This document shows, one piece after another, positions 8,159 to 17,134 of a stretch of DNA of 64,000 nucleotides. Position 1 is the first letter of the stretch. The number at the start of each line of letters is the position of its first letter. A program made the translations under genes and the position numbers. The stretch covers positions 558,001 through 622,000 of the forward strand of contig CAWCMS010000002.1 of NCBI GenBank assembly GCA_963796675.1. Reading direction: 5' to 3'. This DNA comes from CAWCDJ01 sp963796675. Lineage in GTDB: Bacteria; Acidobacteriota; Terriglobia; Bryobacterales; Bryobacteraceae. A model generated the notes under the pieces. It saw nothing but the letters and a program-made list of their open reading frames with translations, made no database searches and was not told where the DNA came from.

Positions 8159-10774
8159 TTAATCTCGGACGCATCCCGAAGCCCGACACCGGTCTACGTG
8201 GCCCGTATCCTGGCGCGCCTCCGCATCCGCCAGCAGCCCGCGCAATCGCGCTCCGAATTCCTCGACGTTCGGCGGCGCCAACATCGAAGTATGATCGCCT
8301 GGCACCGTGTGGCACTCAAACCCGCCGTGCGCAAAAGCGCGCCACGCGAGCCGGGAATCTTCCCAAATCGCGGGGCTCACGGATCCGATGGAGCTCATGA
8401 ATTGCGCGACCCTGCCGGAAAACGGTGTCGGCCGGTAATACAGGCCGGCCCTGGTGTTCCCGGCATTGGCGCTCTTGCGCGTGCGAATCAGTGGCGGCAT
8501 ACCTGCGCCGATCAGAGTGCGCTCGATCCGGCCGGCGGTCCTCCGCTTCAGCAACGCCACCAGCTTGATGCCGTTTCTCGTGATCTCCCGTGCGGTCCGC
8601 CTGTCGCCGCGCACCGCTCGCACCATCTCCCGCCAGTAGCTCTTCCCGTGTTGAATCACCTGGGGCACGATCTTGGGGAAGCCAGGCGCCGGGGTGTTCA
8701 TGAGGACTACGAGAGGTACGGATTCGCCGGATGCCGCGAGACGGCGCGCCGTCTCGAACGCCAGAATGCCGCCGTAACAGTGTCCGCCCAGCAGATAAGG
8801 ACCGTGGGGCTGAATGGCCCGAATGGAAATCAGGAGCCGGTCCGCCACCTCCTCCACTGTGTAAACGCCGCGAGCCTTGGCTGTTTGAGGGTGGCGGAGA
8901 ACGTGGAAGGGCCGCTCTTCGCCAATGCTTTCGGCCAGATGCCGCAGTCCGAAGTGATCCTCGTTCGCTCCGGCCAGGCAAAAGAACGGCGCCATGCAGC
9001 CGCGCGGTTGAAGCGTGAGCACTGCCGGATCTCCTCGCCCGGCCGTCTCCTCCAGCAGGCGCGCCAGCGTGCGAGTGGTAGGCTGGGCCAGGAAGTCGCT
9101 GGCGGACAGCGTTCCGCCTGCCAGTCGCTCCACCTCCAGGATCATCACGCTTGCGGCCAGCGAATCCCCGCCCACTGTGAAGAAATCATCGTCAATCCCG
9201 ATCTGCTCCAGCTTCAGAATCCGGGACCAGATCTCTGCCACAGTGCGCTCCGCCGACGTAGACGGCCGGGCGAACGGCGGCCGGATCTGTTCGAGCAGCA
9301 GGTGGCGCTGGGGCTTGCCCGTGGCGCTTCTGGGGATCTCCGTCCGAATAAAGATCCGGCGCGGAACTTTAAACATGGCCAGCCTCGACCCGGCAAAAGT
9401 CCGCAACTCCGCTTCCTTCACTTCGGCGCCGGGCTGTAAGACGACTGCCGCCGCGACGTCCTCGCCTAACGATGGATGAGGAATCCCAAAGGCTGCGGCC
9501 TCGAAAACGGCGGGATGGGCCTTCAGGACCGAATCGATTTCCTGCGGCAGGATCTTCTCCCCGCCGCGATTGATGATTTCCTTGATCCGTCCCGTGACAA
9601 AGAGGTAGCCGTCGGAATCGATCCGCCCCAGATCGCCCGTCCGAAACCAGCCCCCCGCAAATGCTCTTTCGTTCGCTTCCTCGTCGCCCAGGTACCCTTG
9701 GATCACGCAGGCGCCCCGTACGCAGATCTCGCCTTCCACCCCTACGGGGACAGGGCTTCCCTGCGCATCCAGGATGGCGAACTCCGCGCCGGTGCTTCGC
9801 CCCGCGGATCCCGGCTTCCGCGGATGCGGCGGAAACGGGCTGCCGGTAACTGCTCCGGCCTCCGTCAGTCCATACCCCTCGAGGACGGGGACGCCCAGTG
9901 CGTCCTCGATCTCTGCCATTAATTCGGGGGGCATCGCAGCTCCGATCGAGCGGACAAACCGCAGACCCAGTGGCGTCTTCTCGCGCCGGTCCCTTAATAA
10001 AGCCACAATGCTACGGTGCAGGGACGGTCCGGCCGTATACCACGTCGGCCGGAACTGGTCGATCCATGAAAGAAAGTGCTTCGGATCGAAACCGGCCGCC
10101 GCAATTACCGAGCCGCCGCATCCGATCTGTATCAGGCAGGAAAGTAAGCCTTGCAGGTGAAACAGCGGCATCAGACTCAGGAAGCGGTCCCGGGCGGTCA
10201 GTTCGAGACATCGTGCGCTGTTCTGCCCCATCGCGGCCAGCGTCGCCGCGGAGATCGGAACCACCTTCGGCTGTCCCGTTGTGGCCGAGGTCTGCAGCAC
10301 CAGCAGCACGTCATCGCCTGCCACGCGCTCCCACGCCTTCACTCCACCTTCCGCGCGTAGCTGGCCACCGCGGGATTCCACCACCGGAATGCCACGCGCG
10401 CGGGCCGGCCCGGCAAGCGGCGAATCCATCGAGTCCACCACAAGAGTGCGGATGCCAAGTTCGGACAAACGCGCCTCGAGTTCGGCGGAAGGCATGGATG
10501 GATTCAGGGGAGCACAGGCGGCCACGCGCGCGATTCCGAAAAACCCTGCCAGGAAGTCAGGCCCATCGGGGAGTGCGAGGCCGACTACCATACCGCGGCG
10601 GATGCCGGCGTGTTCCAAAACACCCGCCATGGCCTCGCCGGCGCACCAGAGATCCCGGCAGGAAATGGCCGGGCGGTCGGGAGCCAGTAGAGCGACGTCG
10701 TCCGGACCCTCCGTTGCTCGGGTTCGCAGCGAATCGATAAGATCCGGCCCGAGCGAATCCAAGCACTTGGTCAT
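8159..10774 (-). CDS. NRPS-like enzyme: adenylation - carrier protein - thioesterase
   Basis: An 871-residue single-module enzyme. Residues 20-500 form an AMP-forming ligase: TSATTGQPK at 162-170, GYGLTEAG at 300-307, TGDL at 379-382, GRIKEIINRGGEKI around 395-408 and the catalytic Lys487 in ATGK. A phosphopantetheine carrier follows (GGDSL, Ser538). A type I thioesterase fills residues 590-850. Its nucleophile elbow reads GGHCYGG, so Cys666 replaces the usual Ser; a possible catalytic His lies in PGDHTSML. There is no condensation domain, so it probably activates one acid and releases it by hydrolysis, transfer or cyclisation. It starts at 10774; no partner biosynthetic genes are adjacent. 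The substrate is unknown. Confidence 0.88.
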   Translation of the reverse strand: MTKCLDSLGPDLIDSLRTRATEGPDDVALLAPDRPAISCRDLWCAGEAMAGVLEHAGIRRGMVVGLALPDGPDFLAGFFGIARVAACAPLNPSMPSAELEARLSELGIRTLVVDSMDSPLAGPARARGIPVVESRGGQLRAEGGVKAWERVAGDDVLLVLQTSATTGQPKVVPISAATLAAMGQNSARCLELTARDRFLSLMPLFHLQGLLSCLIQIGCGGSVIAAAGFDPKHFLSWIDQFRPTWYTAGPSLHRSIVALLRDRREKTPLGLRFVRSIGAAMPPELMAEIEDALGVPVLEGYGLTEAGAVTGSPFPPHPRKPGSAGRSTGAEFAILDAQGSPVPVGVEGEICVRGACVIQGYLGDEEANERAFAGGWFRTGDLGRIDSDGYLFVTGRIKEIINRGGEKILPQEIDSVLKAHPAVFEAAAFGIPHPSLGEDVAAAVVLQPGAEVKEAELRTFAGSRLAMFKVPRRIFIRTEIPRSATGKPQRHLLLEQIRPPFARPSTSAERTVAEIWSRILKLEQIGIDDDFFTVGGDSLAASVMILEVERLAGGTLSASDFLAQPTTRTLARLLEETAGRGDPAVLTLQPRGCMAPFFCLAGANEDHFGLRHLAESIGEERPFHVLRHPQTAKARGVYTVEEVADRLLISIRAIQPHGPYLLGGHCYGGILAFETARRLAASGESVPLVVLMNTPAPGFPKIVPQVIQHGKSYWREMVRAVRGDRRTAREITRNGIKLVALLKRRTAGRIERTLIGAGMPPLIRTRKSANAGNTRAGLYYRPTPFSGRVAQFMSSIGSVSPAIWEDSRLAWRAFAHGGFECHTVPGDHTSMLAPPNVEEFGARLRGLLADAEARQDTGHVDRCRASGCVRD

Positions 10775-10874
10775 CCCTGCCGAAAACGTTCCTTCGCCAT
10801 TTCCAGCCAGTATACATGGAGCGGATTCTTGCCTCGGACCCTCTCCGCTCGCGGATTGGGGCGGCTCAAGTGTT

Positions 10875-11003
10875 CTAGCCCTTCCGGCCCTTCGGTTTCT
10901 GCATCCGGATCCGGCCGCAACTGGGGCATTGCCACTTACGCTGTTGGTGGTAGATGTGTCCCTTGACCTCCCGCATCGCAATCCGGCACTTGCGGCAGGT
11001 CAC
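10875..11003 (-). CDS. Possible small zinc-ribbon protein
   Basis: A 42-codon reading frame starting at a GTG, with the pattern CRKC near its start and CPSCGR about 25 residues later, then a basic tail (MQKPKGRKG). Two CxxC pairs this far apart are typical of a zinc ribbon, and the basic tail would suit nucleic-acid binding. It lies just downstream of the DEAD-box helicase gene on the same strand. The start is uncertain and there is no strong ribosome binding site; the frame stays open further upstream but that part looks non-coding. Confidence 0.4.
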   Translation of the reverse strand: MTCRKCRIAMREVKGHIYHQQRKWQCPSCGRIRMQKPKGRKG

Positions 11004-11160
11004 TCGAACCGGGCCTCGATTAGGCGTTGCGGGGTGGAGTGCTCGCCGACGATGTGGACCGCTGGCGATCTCTGAGTGGAGTTCATGATGCCGTGCAGAA
11101 GGACGACCGGACGGCCTTGTCCGTGAACCTCGGCTCGCGCAGCTTACAGGCCGGGAACGT

Positions 11161-12372
11161 TTACGCAGTCCGGCGAATTCGTTTTCCGCGCCGGGGTGCA
11201 AAGGACTGCCACCGGCGGGGCCGCGTTGTGACCGGATCCGACTGGATCTCCGCCACGTCGCCGGCATCCGTGTACCGGATCAGGCGAATTCCGAGTTTTC
11301 CCTCGATTTCCGTCACCGTGCCGCGCTCCACGCGCGTTCCGAATGTGGAGGCAATTCCTCGAGCTCCGGCCCGGCCCGTGCGCCCCACGCGGTGAATGAA
11401 ATCCTCGGGCGCTTTCGGCAGGTCATAATTCACCACATGCGAAATCCCGTCGACGTGGATGCCACGCGCGGCGACATCGGTGGCGACCAGCACGCGATAC
11501 GATCCTGATTGAAACCCGTGTAGGGCCTGGTTGCGCTGATTTTGGCTGCGATCGCCGTGAATTGCCGCCGTCTTCACGCCATGGTCGGCGAGTCTTCGAG
11601 CCAGCCGGTCCGCGCCGTGCTTGGTTCTTGCAAATACCAGAAACGATCCTTCGTCGCGCTGCAGAAGAGTTTGGAGAAGCCCGAGTTTGCCATCCTGCTC
11701 CACTTCGTATAAGCGCAGGTCGACCTGGTCGGCGGGCTTCGTCGTGGAACCGATTTCAATCCGAACGGCGCCCGGAACATGAACGTCCAACAGGTGCCGG
11801 ACCGAGGACTCGATGGTTGCGGAAAAGAGCAGCGTCTGACGGCTTTTGGGAACCGCCGCCATGATGCGTTCGATTGTCGGCAGAAAGCCCATATCGAGCA
11901 TCCGGTCCGCCTCGTCCAGCACCAGGATTTGTACTCGACCCAAATTGACGAGCCGCCGATTGAGAAAGTCGGAAAGCCGCCCGGCGGTAGCGATCAGGAC
12001 TTGCGCTCCCTTGCGGATGGCCTCCAATTGGGACCGTTCGCTCAAGCCGCCCACTACCACGGATGTCCGCAAACCACTGCCTGCTGCCATCTTGACGAAT
12101 GTGTCGTTGATCTGCAGCGCCAGCTCACGGGTGGGGCTCAGGATCACCGCTCGAATTTCGGCCGGTGACTTCTGCTCGGTAAGGGACTGAATGATGGGCA
12201 GCACGAAGGCCAGCGTCTTGCCGGTTCCGGTTTGTGCGGTGGCCACCAGGTCCTTGCCGGATAAAGCCGGTCCGATCGCCGCCGCTTGAATCGCCGTCGG
12301 CGTGACAAATCCGTTTCGCGACAGGTTGGCTTCGAGCAGCGGGCAGAGAGAAAGTTCAGAAAAAGTTTTCAT
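11161..12372 (-). CDS. DEAD-box ATP-dependent RNA helicase (RhlE-like)
   Basis: A 403-residue helicase with the full motif set: Q motif (GFVTPTAIQ, 21-29), Walker A AQTGTGKT (46-53), VLDEADRMLDMGF, LFSATIE, and HRVGRTGRAG in the second RecA-like domain. It unwinds structured RNA in ribosome assembly or mRNA turnover. The C terminus is short and basic (RRGKRIRRTA), as in RhlE-type proteins. It begins at the ATG at 12372 and is followed by a possible zinc-ribbon gene. A probable RRM protein gene lies about 560 bp upstream on the same strand; RRM and DEAD-box proteins are often both cold-induced. Confidence 0.93.
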   Translation of the reverse strand: MKTFSELSLCPLLEANLSRNGFVTPTAIQAAAIGPALSGKDLVATAQTGTGKTLAFVLPIIQSLTEQKSPAEIRAVILSPTRELALQINDTFVKMAAGSGLRTSVVVGGLSERSQLEAIRKGAQVLIATAGRLSDFLNRRLVNLGRVQILVLDEADRMLDMGFLPTIERIMAAVPKSRQTLLFSATIESSVRHLLDVHVPGAVRIEIGSTTKPADQVDLRLYEVEQDGKLGLLQTLLQRDEGSFLVFARTKHGADRLARRLADHGVKTAAIHGDRSQNQRNQALHGFQSGSYRVLVATDVAARGIHVDGISHVVNYDLPKAPEDFIHRVGRTGRAGARGIASTFGTRVERGTVTEIEGKLGIRLIRYTDAGDVAEIQSDPVTTRPRRWQSFAPRRGKRIRRTA

Positions 12373-12525
12373 GATTCAGATTGTGAGGAAGGAAAATCGG
12401 CGAACCGCCTACCGGTAAAGGGGGAGAGCTAGCAGATTGGACTTCTTACCCCTCGATGGTAACATGGCCGGCAGACGTTTGCAGGGCTAAAGTGCAGAAA
12501 AATCGCGGCGCGTGGCAACTTCGGA

Positions 12526-12882
12526 TCAAAGCCGTGAACCGTGCCATGGGGAGGGGGGATGCACCGGCGGTGCTTTGGGGCGTCGGGGGCCCGCCTTTCG
12601 CGCCGCGATCCTGCGCTCCTCCGCGGCGGCACGTTCATGCGCATATGCCCGCAGATCTTCCGTTGTGAGCTCGTGATCTCCTTCGAGGCAATTCTCCAGG
12701 TCGGCAAGCAATTTCTGTGCGCACAAGCTGGGTCCTTCCTGAATTCCGACCGCATGAGTGCGGAACAGCGCAAGGTCAACCGTCACGACGAATTGGCGTG
12801 GAGCGTTGCCTCGTGCCACCAGATTGAACCGGTACCGGCGCGCATTCGCCAACTGCTCAAATCCGAGGTAGCGAAGTTCCAT
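12526..12882 (-). CDS. Small uncharacterised protein, paralogue of the 14573-14890 gene
   Basis: A 118-residue protein of unknown function with a strong ribosome binding site (GGGAGGAG, 7 bp before ATG). It shares a pattern with the protein at 14573-14890: a GF(E/T)Q start, then V-VDLAL, then G-(R)IQE-P-LC--LL. The C terminus is a basic and proline-rich tail. The family looks like small proteins related to general stress or DUF-type families, but I do not recognise it. The two paralogues face opposite directions and bracket a cluster of small genes. Confidence 0.65.
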   Translation of the reverse strand: MELRYLGFEQLANARRYRFNLVARGNAPRQFVVTVDLALFRTHAVGIQEGPSLCAQKLLADLENCLEGDHELTTEDLRAYAHERAAAEERRIAARKAGPRRPKAPPVHPPSPWHGSRL

Positions 12883-12932
12883 TCGTTTCTCCTCCCGCTA
12901 CGACACAGGCCGAACCCTTGACGTGGTCATGC

Positions 12933-13286
12933 TCACAGCACACGACGAGACGTATGAAGAGTCTTGGGATCGGAATTCGGGCGGACCGCGTCTACGTTGA
13001 GTGCATGCCCGTCGACCTGAAAGCCGTTGAGCGCTGTTATCGTCTGATCGGCCTGCGCAGGATCGAGCATTTCAACGAAGGCGGACCCGCGCGAGCGACC
13101 GGTGCCACGGTCGGTCACGAGATTTACCCGTTCTTCCTTGCCAAAGGTTTCCAACAGGGAGCGAGTCGCGCCGAAATCCAAGTCGCCGACGAAGATATTC
13201 TTCGCACTCCCTCTCCTTTCGGCTTTGACTGAGCAGCAATTACGAGGCAGGTATGGTCGCGGCCAAGTTGGTTGCGGAACGATCAA
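12933..13286 (-). CDS. RRM-domain RNA-binding protein, start codon unclear (possibly decayed)
   Basis: The frame encodes a single RNA recognition motif with RNP2 (NIFVGDLDF) and RNP1 (RGSAFVEM), and the usual NGFQVDGHALNV end. Bacterial members are glycine-rich, cold-induced RNA-binding proteins of about 90-110 residues. Two oddities suggest decay. The good Shine-Dalgarno (AAAGGAGAGGG, near 13209-13219) is followed by AGT GCG AAG AAT ATC with no in-frame start codon; a GTG there is one frame off. Helix 1 also reads GATRSLLETFG, about four residues shorter than the usual GATEDSIRSLFETYG. Translation from the TTG at 13286 would add some 25 unlikely residues. Confidence 0.6.
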   Translation of the reverse strand: MIVPQPTWPRPYLPRNCCSVKAERRGSAKNIFVGDLDFGATRSLLETFGKEERVNLVTDRGTGRSRGSAFVEMLDPAQADQTITALNGFQVDGHALNVDAVRPNSDPKTLHTSRRVL

Positions 13287-13570
13287 AAGCGGACTTGAGT
13301 ATAGCAGCTTTCAAAAACAGCTGCCGGTATCCCGTCGGCGGCGGCACTATTCATGACGGTTCTCGCCGCTGAGCAGCCCTGCCGGGCGCTCCACTCTCCG
13401 TTCGAGAACGGCGTGGACTGTCGAACCTCCGCGGTCCCTGGTTTGACACCCTCGGGCATAAGGGCCGATAATGGAAGAGAAGTGAGCACAATCGTTCACT
13501 TGCAGATGGCCTGAACTAAGGCAGACGATCTGCTCCCACCTCTTAGCCGCCCGCACAACCGGGAGGTTGA

Positions 13571-13927
13571 ATGCGCACACGCCTTGTGAAGTGGCTTTGT
13601 ATCGGAGTTCTATTCGTCGCTTTTGGTTTATGGCGATTGATCGGGAATTACGAGTTCCCATTAAGGCTGGTGGTATGCGCGGGCGCCGCAGTTGTAGCCG
13701 TTCAAGCGCTCGGTTCGGGAAGGCATCGTTGGGCAACCGTTTTCCTGGCGATCGCATTTCTGTTCAATCCGGCAATACCGCCTTTTACGCTAGCTGGCGG
13801 GTTTGGCCTCTCTGCCATTGTGCTCGCCGCCGGGGCTTTCGCAGTATCATTGACCGCGCTGAAGTCGCAGCCTCTGCTCTCTATGCCGTCCATCACGGAT
13901 CGGAATCCGGGCAGTGAATCGCTGTGA
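13571..13927 (+). CDS. Small membrane protein (DUF6804-like)
   Basis: A 118-residue protein with three or four hydrophobic segments (WLCIGVLFVAFGLW; LRLVVCAGAAVVAVQAL; WATVFLAIAFLFNPAIPPF; FGLSAIVLAAGAFAV). The W-TVFLAIAFLFNP pattern resembles the DUF6804 group of small inner-membrane proteins of unknown role. GGGAGG lies 4 bp before the ATG, a good start. It heads a plus-strand run of small genes reaching 14890. Confidence 0.6.
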   Translation: MRTRLVKWLCIGVLFVAFGLWRLIGNYEFPLRLVVCAGAAVVAVQALGSGRHRWATVFLAIAFLFNPAIPPFTLAGGFGLSAIVLAAGAFAVSLTALKSQPLLSMPSITDRNPGSESL

Positions 13928-13998
13928 CGGAGGATAGGAGTAATCAAGGTCGATCGTGTCGCGAGCAGCGCCGGGGACTCTACCTGGAACTGACCACT

Positions 13999-14421
13999 AT
14001 GAAACACATCAAAATTGAAGTGACCGTACAGGAACTGTTGCTCGTAACCACTCTAATGGCGGACCAGTTGTTCCGCCGGGAGTTCATCGACCCGAAAATG
14101 CCGGGCTACAAAGGAGACCCCGCGGAATTGGCGATGGGCAAGGAGTTGATTCTCCGCTTGAAATCGATGGTTCGGGAAGCCTCGGAATCAGCGGGGGTTT
14201 CGACATCGACGAGGCGCGCTCCCAGCCACCTTTCCGCCGAGCCCGAATGGGTTTCCAGATGCCGTTTGAGGAGTTTACTCCCCGGTCTTTCACCGCGGTC
14301 TCCGTGCGGGCGAATGCGCCCGCCGCCTCGGGCATCTACGGCGTCTCCAATGCACGGGAGTGGATCTTTATCGGCCAGACGGATAACATACGGGCCTCAT
14401 TGTTGCACGAACTGCATCTGA
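13999..14421 (+). CDS. Small hypothetical protein, C-terminal part doubtful
   Basis: The first 70 or so residues look coding (MKHIKIEVTVQELLLVTTLMAD, then a charged region) but match nothing I know. From about 14210 the frame turns arginine-, serine- and proline-rich and overlaps the GIY-YIG-like gene for 175 bp in another frame, so the real protein probably ended earlier and a stop or frame was lost. No clear ribosome binding site precedes the ATG at 13999. Confidence 0.4.
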   Translation: MKHIKIEVTVQELLLVTTLMADQLFRREFIDPKMPGYKGDPAELAMGKELILRLKSMVREASESAGVSTSTRRAPSHLSAEPEWVSRCRLRSLLPGLSPRSPCGRMRPPPRASTASPMHGSGSLSARRITYGPHCCTNCI

Positions 14422-14576
14422 GCGATTCTGCGATCCTCAAAAGATACCCAACAGGATTCGTGTTCGAACTTTGCGTCCCTGCCGAAAGGCTGGCCAGGCA
14501 GAACCGGCTGATCTTCGAGTACGGGCCCGTGTGTAACCGCCGGTCGGCAGAGAGTGAGACGGGTGGAAGGATATGA
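14247..14576 (+). CDS. GIY-YIG-like fold small protein
   Basis: About 109 residues with a compact GIY-YIG-type pattern: SGIYGVS, ten residues on IFIGQT, then NIRASLLHEL with the conserved Arg, and a late Glu in RLIFEYGPVCN. In the family these residues form a single-metal endonuclease site. The protein is smaller than UvrC or homing nucleases and has no extra domain, so it resembles stand-alone GIY-YIG proteins. Its 3' end overlaps the next start codon (ATGA), implying co-translation. The start is uncertain (14247 or the ATG at 14259) because neither has a clear ribosome binding site. Confidence 0.55.
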   Translation: MGFQMPFEEFTPRSFTAVSVRANAPAASGIYGVSNAREWIFIGQTDNIRASLLHELHLSDSAILKRYPTGFVFELCVPAERLARQNRLIFEYGPVCNRRSAESETGGRI

Positions 14577-14890
14577 TGGAGATCCCGATCGAACGAACAC
14601 GGGAAAAGGAGACGGCGCCCCAGTTCTTCCTCACCGGGTTTACCCAAACCGCCGGAATTCGCGTCTACGCGTTCGAGGGCAGGGCTGAAGCCCAGCGGAG
14701 TGATTACACCGTCGAAGTGGATTTGGCTCTGATCCCAGGTTATGGAATCCGGATTCAGGAGCTTCCGCTGTTGTGCCGGGAACTGCTGCAGCAGCGGGCT
14801 CAGCCTGAGGAAACCAACGCATTCATTTTGACTGAGCAGCGAATGCGCAGCCATGCAGACGAGGTCTCTCATGGCGCGAGCGGACGCTGA
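14573..14890 (+). CDS. Small uncharacterised protein, paralogue of the 12526-12882 gene
   Basis: A 105-residue soluble protein with GGAAGG just before the ATG, and its start overlaps the stop of the GIY-YIG-like gene. It shares a GFTQ start, VEVDLAL and IQELPLLCRELL with the protein at 12526-12882, which marks a two-member family here. Function is unknown. The shared core probably folds as one small alpha/beta domain; the ends differ. Confidence 0.6.
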   Translation: MMEIPIERTREKETAPQFFLTGFTQTAGIRVYAFEGRAEAQRSDYTVEVDLALIPGYGIRIQELPLLCRELLQQRAQPEETNAFILTEQRMRSHADEVSHGASGR

Positions 14891-15390
14891 ACAAAGGAAG
14901 AAGCAGTCACGGCGTGGCGCCGGCGCTACGTCGGAAACTACCTACCGTCCCCGTTTCCAGTGAGCGGATTGACGATAGAAGCCGGGTGGACACAGAGGCG
15001 AGACCGTGAGGGAGCGCGTGCGAAAGGGCAAGAGACCTCCCGGTCAGAGGCCTTGGCATGCAAGTCTCGCTCAGGCTGTTCCATTTCGCGGAACGGCCCA
15101 CCGAAAGACAAAAAAGTGTCGGCCGCACAGAGAACACCGAAAAGGCAGAAGAATCCATTGGAGCGCAGCTTCAAAGGCGTTCCGGTTCCCCACCTCTCTG
15201 AAATCGACCGATCGGCAGTGCGGACACCGAGCGATGAACATGTCTTACAGTACCGCGTATTCAGCCCTCCCGAGTGGATATTTCTCCTGGTGAGCGCGAC
15301 AACATAGAAAGTGGATCCTATGCCAGTGAAAGCCCGGTTAACCTGGGCCGGTATCACTACTTATTGTGATCATTCTGCTATTGATCACAT
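14891..15390 (+). other. 500-bp gap with no supported gene
   Basis: Frames are open on both strands here, but none has a ribosome binding site, a plausible codon pattern or recognisable residues. I see no repeat, hairpin terminator or RNA gene. It may hold a decayed gene. Confidence 0.4.
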
Positions 15391-16671
15391 TTAATGCCGC
15401 CACTGAACCAGTATGAAGCCGCCGGCCGCAGTCGTCATAATTGCCATTGTCACCCAGCCGAGCAGCCGCTCGAAGGGGGAACTGACACTGGCGCCCATTA
15501 CGTCCCGGTTGCTCGTAAGCAAAAGGATAATGAGAATCAGCGGTGGCGCCAGCAGGCCATTGACGAGAGCGGACCAGAACAACATGGTGACCGCGTTAAC
15601 CCCCGCGTAGTTGATCGCGACGCCAATCGCCATTGCCGCCCCCAGCACCGAGTAGAATTTCTTAGCCCCGTGTGGCTTGCATTCGAGCGAACTGCGCCAG
15701 GCAGCCGCCTCTGCGATCGCATAGGCGCAGGATCCGGCGAGCACTGGCACGCCCAGCATTCCAGTCCCAATTAACCCCAAAGAGAACAGAAGGTAAGCGA
15801 AACTGCCGGCGAGGGGACGGAGTGCTTCCGCTGCCTGCTTTGCGGTTTCGATCTTCAACACGCCATGAGCATGCAGAGTCGCCGCCGTCGTTAGAATGAT
15901 GAAATACATGATCAGATTTGACGCGAACATCCCGGCCGCTACGTCAACGCGCAGGCGGCGCACCTCTTCATTGCTTACGCGCTTTTTGCGAGTGAGAGTC
16001 GTGCCCTGTGCTCGCTCCTCTTCCGCTTCCTGGGAAGCTTGCCAGAAGAAAAGATAAGGAGAAATAGTCGTGCCAAGAATGGCCACGATCACTGCAATAG
16101 ATTCGCGAGACCATTCCAGGTGGGGCTTGATTGTCGCGATCAGCGCCTGACTCCATTCCACGTGTGCAAATAGCGCCGTCGCTACGTAGGCAAGCAGTAC
16201 AAGCGCGATCCATTTGAAGATTTGGGCAATCCGTTTATACGAAGACCAGAACAACACGCTAAGTATCAGGACCGTATAAATGGGAGTCCAGATCAGTGAG
16301 TGAATTCCGGAAACCATCTCCGTCGCTTCAGCCATCCCTCCCAGATCTGCAGCAATATTGATTACGTTGGCAATGATTAACAACGTGCACGCGCCCCATA
16401 AGACCCACTTTGGATATCGCCGCCGTACAATTCCAGCCAGGCCGCGGCCGGTGACGATACCGAGCCTGCCGCTCATCAACTGAAGCGATATCATGAGCGG
16501 AAAAGAAGGCAGCGCCGTCCATAGGAACCCATATCCGAATGCGGCGCCGGTAATCGAATAGGTGGAGATGCCCGAGGGATCGTCGTCAGCACAACCTGTT
16601 ACCAAACCGGGTCCCAGATCGGCGAAAAACCGCTTGATTCTATTTGGCTGCTGAAAGGAGTCTCGGCTCAT
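15391..16671 (-). CDS. Nramp-family divalent metal ion transporter
   Basis: A 426-residue inner-membrane transporter with about 11 membrane segments. The TM1 signature reads DDDPSGISTYS, the DPSG variant of the Nramp DPGN metal-binding loop. The TM6 region reads TTISPYLFFWQASQ rather than the MPH motif of classical Mn/Fe carriers. These changes are typical of the Nramp-related branch whose ions may include Mg or Mn; the exact ion is not fixed by sequence. GGGAG lies 7 bp before the ATG. It stands alone, with a gap of about 460 bp before the HigBA module. Confidence 0.85.
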   Translation of the reverse strand: MSRDSFQQPNRIKRFFADLGPGLVTGCADDDPSGISTYSITGAAFGYGFLWTALPSFPLMISLQLMSGRLGIVTGRGLAGIVRRRYPKWVLWGACTLLIIANVINIAADLGGMAEATEMVSGIHSLIWTPIYTVLILSVLFWSSYKRIAQIFKWIALVLLAYVATALFAHVEWSQALIATIKPHLEWSRESIAVIVAILGTTISPYLFFWQASQEAEEERAQGTTLTRKKRVSNEEVRRLRVDVAAGMFASNLIMYFIILTTAATLHAHGVLKIETAKQAAEALRPLAGSFAYLLFSLGLIGTGMLGVPVLAGSCAYAIAEAAAWRSSLECKPHGAKKFYSVLGAAMAIGVAINYAGVNAVTMLFWSALVNGLLAPPLILIILLLTSNRDVMGASVSSPFERLLGWVTMAIMTTAAGGFILVQWRH

Positions 16672-17099
16672 AGTGTATGCTCCCTAACGGCCGTCATTCC
16701 CGCGCGGGGTTACGAGCAGTTTCCATGCCAGCCCGGTCCAAGGAGCGGCCCTCGACCTGACAGGCCGGTCCGTCTCGCCCTGGGGACGTTGAGTCGTGGA
16801 AGAGTAAGCAACAGAAACAAAGTCTCGGTCCGTAACTGGCGCCTGCCATTTCCCGCCGATGTAAATCTGACACGATCCGAACGGACGGGAACTGGCCGAA
16901 CGCGTAAAAGACAACTGCCTCACGACGTCATCTTGGTGGGCTTGGCCGCCGGCAGACCCGAATTTCCAGGTATCGGATTACCGGCGACGATGTAGGAGAT
17001 ACGCGATAGCCGGATCGCCAAGGACCGGCCGGCGCGCTCGAATATACGCCGCTTATGGCGGCGACCGGTCCAGGGGCTCGGAAGGGCGGCGCGGCGTTC
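16672..17099 (+). other. Gap of about 430 bp without a supported gene
   Basis: No convincing reading frame. The one structure seen is a small perfect hairpin, CGCCGC-loop-GCGGCG, at about 17048-17064, which could end transcription of something reading from the left but lacks a T tract. Confidence 0.35.
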
Positions 17100-17128
17100 T
17101 TGACGTTGAGTGCTTAGCGCTATACGAT
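17100..17128 (+). promoter_or_regulatory. higBA promoter, probably giving a leaderless mRNA
   Basis: TTGACG (17100-17105), 17 bp, TACGAT (17123-17128). The GTG start of higB is 6 bp after the -10 box, so transcription would begin at or next to the start codon. HigA would be expected to bind over this region for autoregulation. Confidence 0.6.
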
Positions 17129-17134
17129 AGAAGC

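Noticed and set aside
14938..15357. A minus-strand frame with a hydrophobic stretch (FFCLFGVLCAADTFLSFGG).
   Set aside because: No ribosome site or family pattern, and a competing frame on the other strand is equally open.
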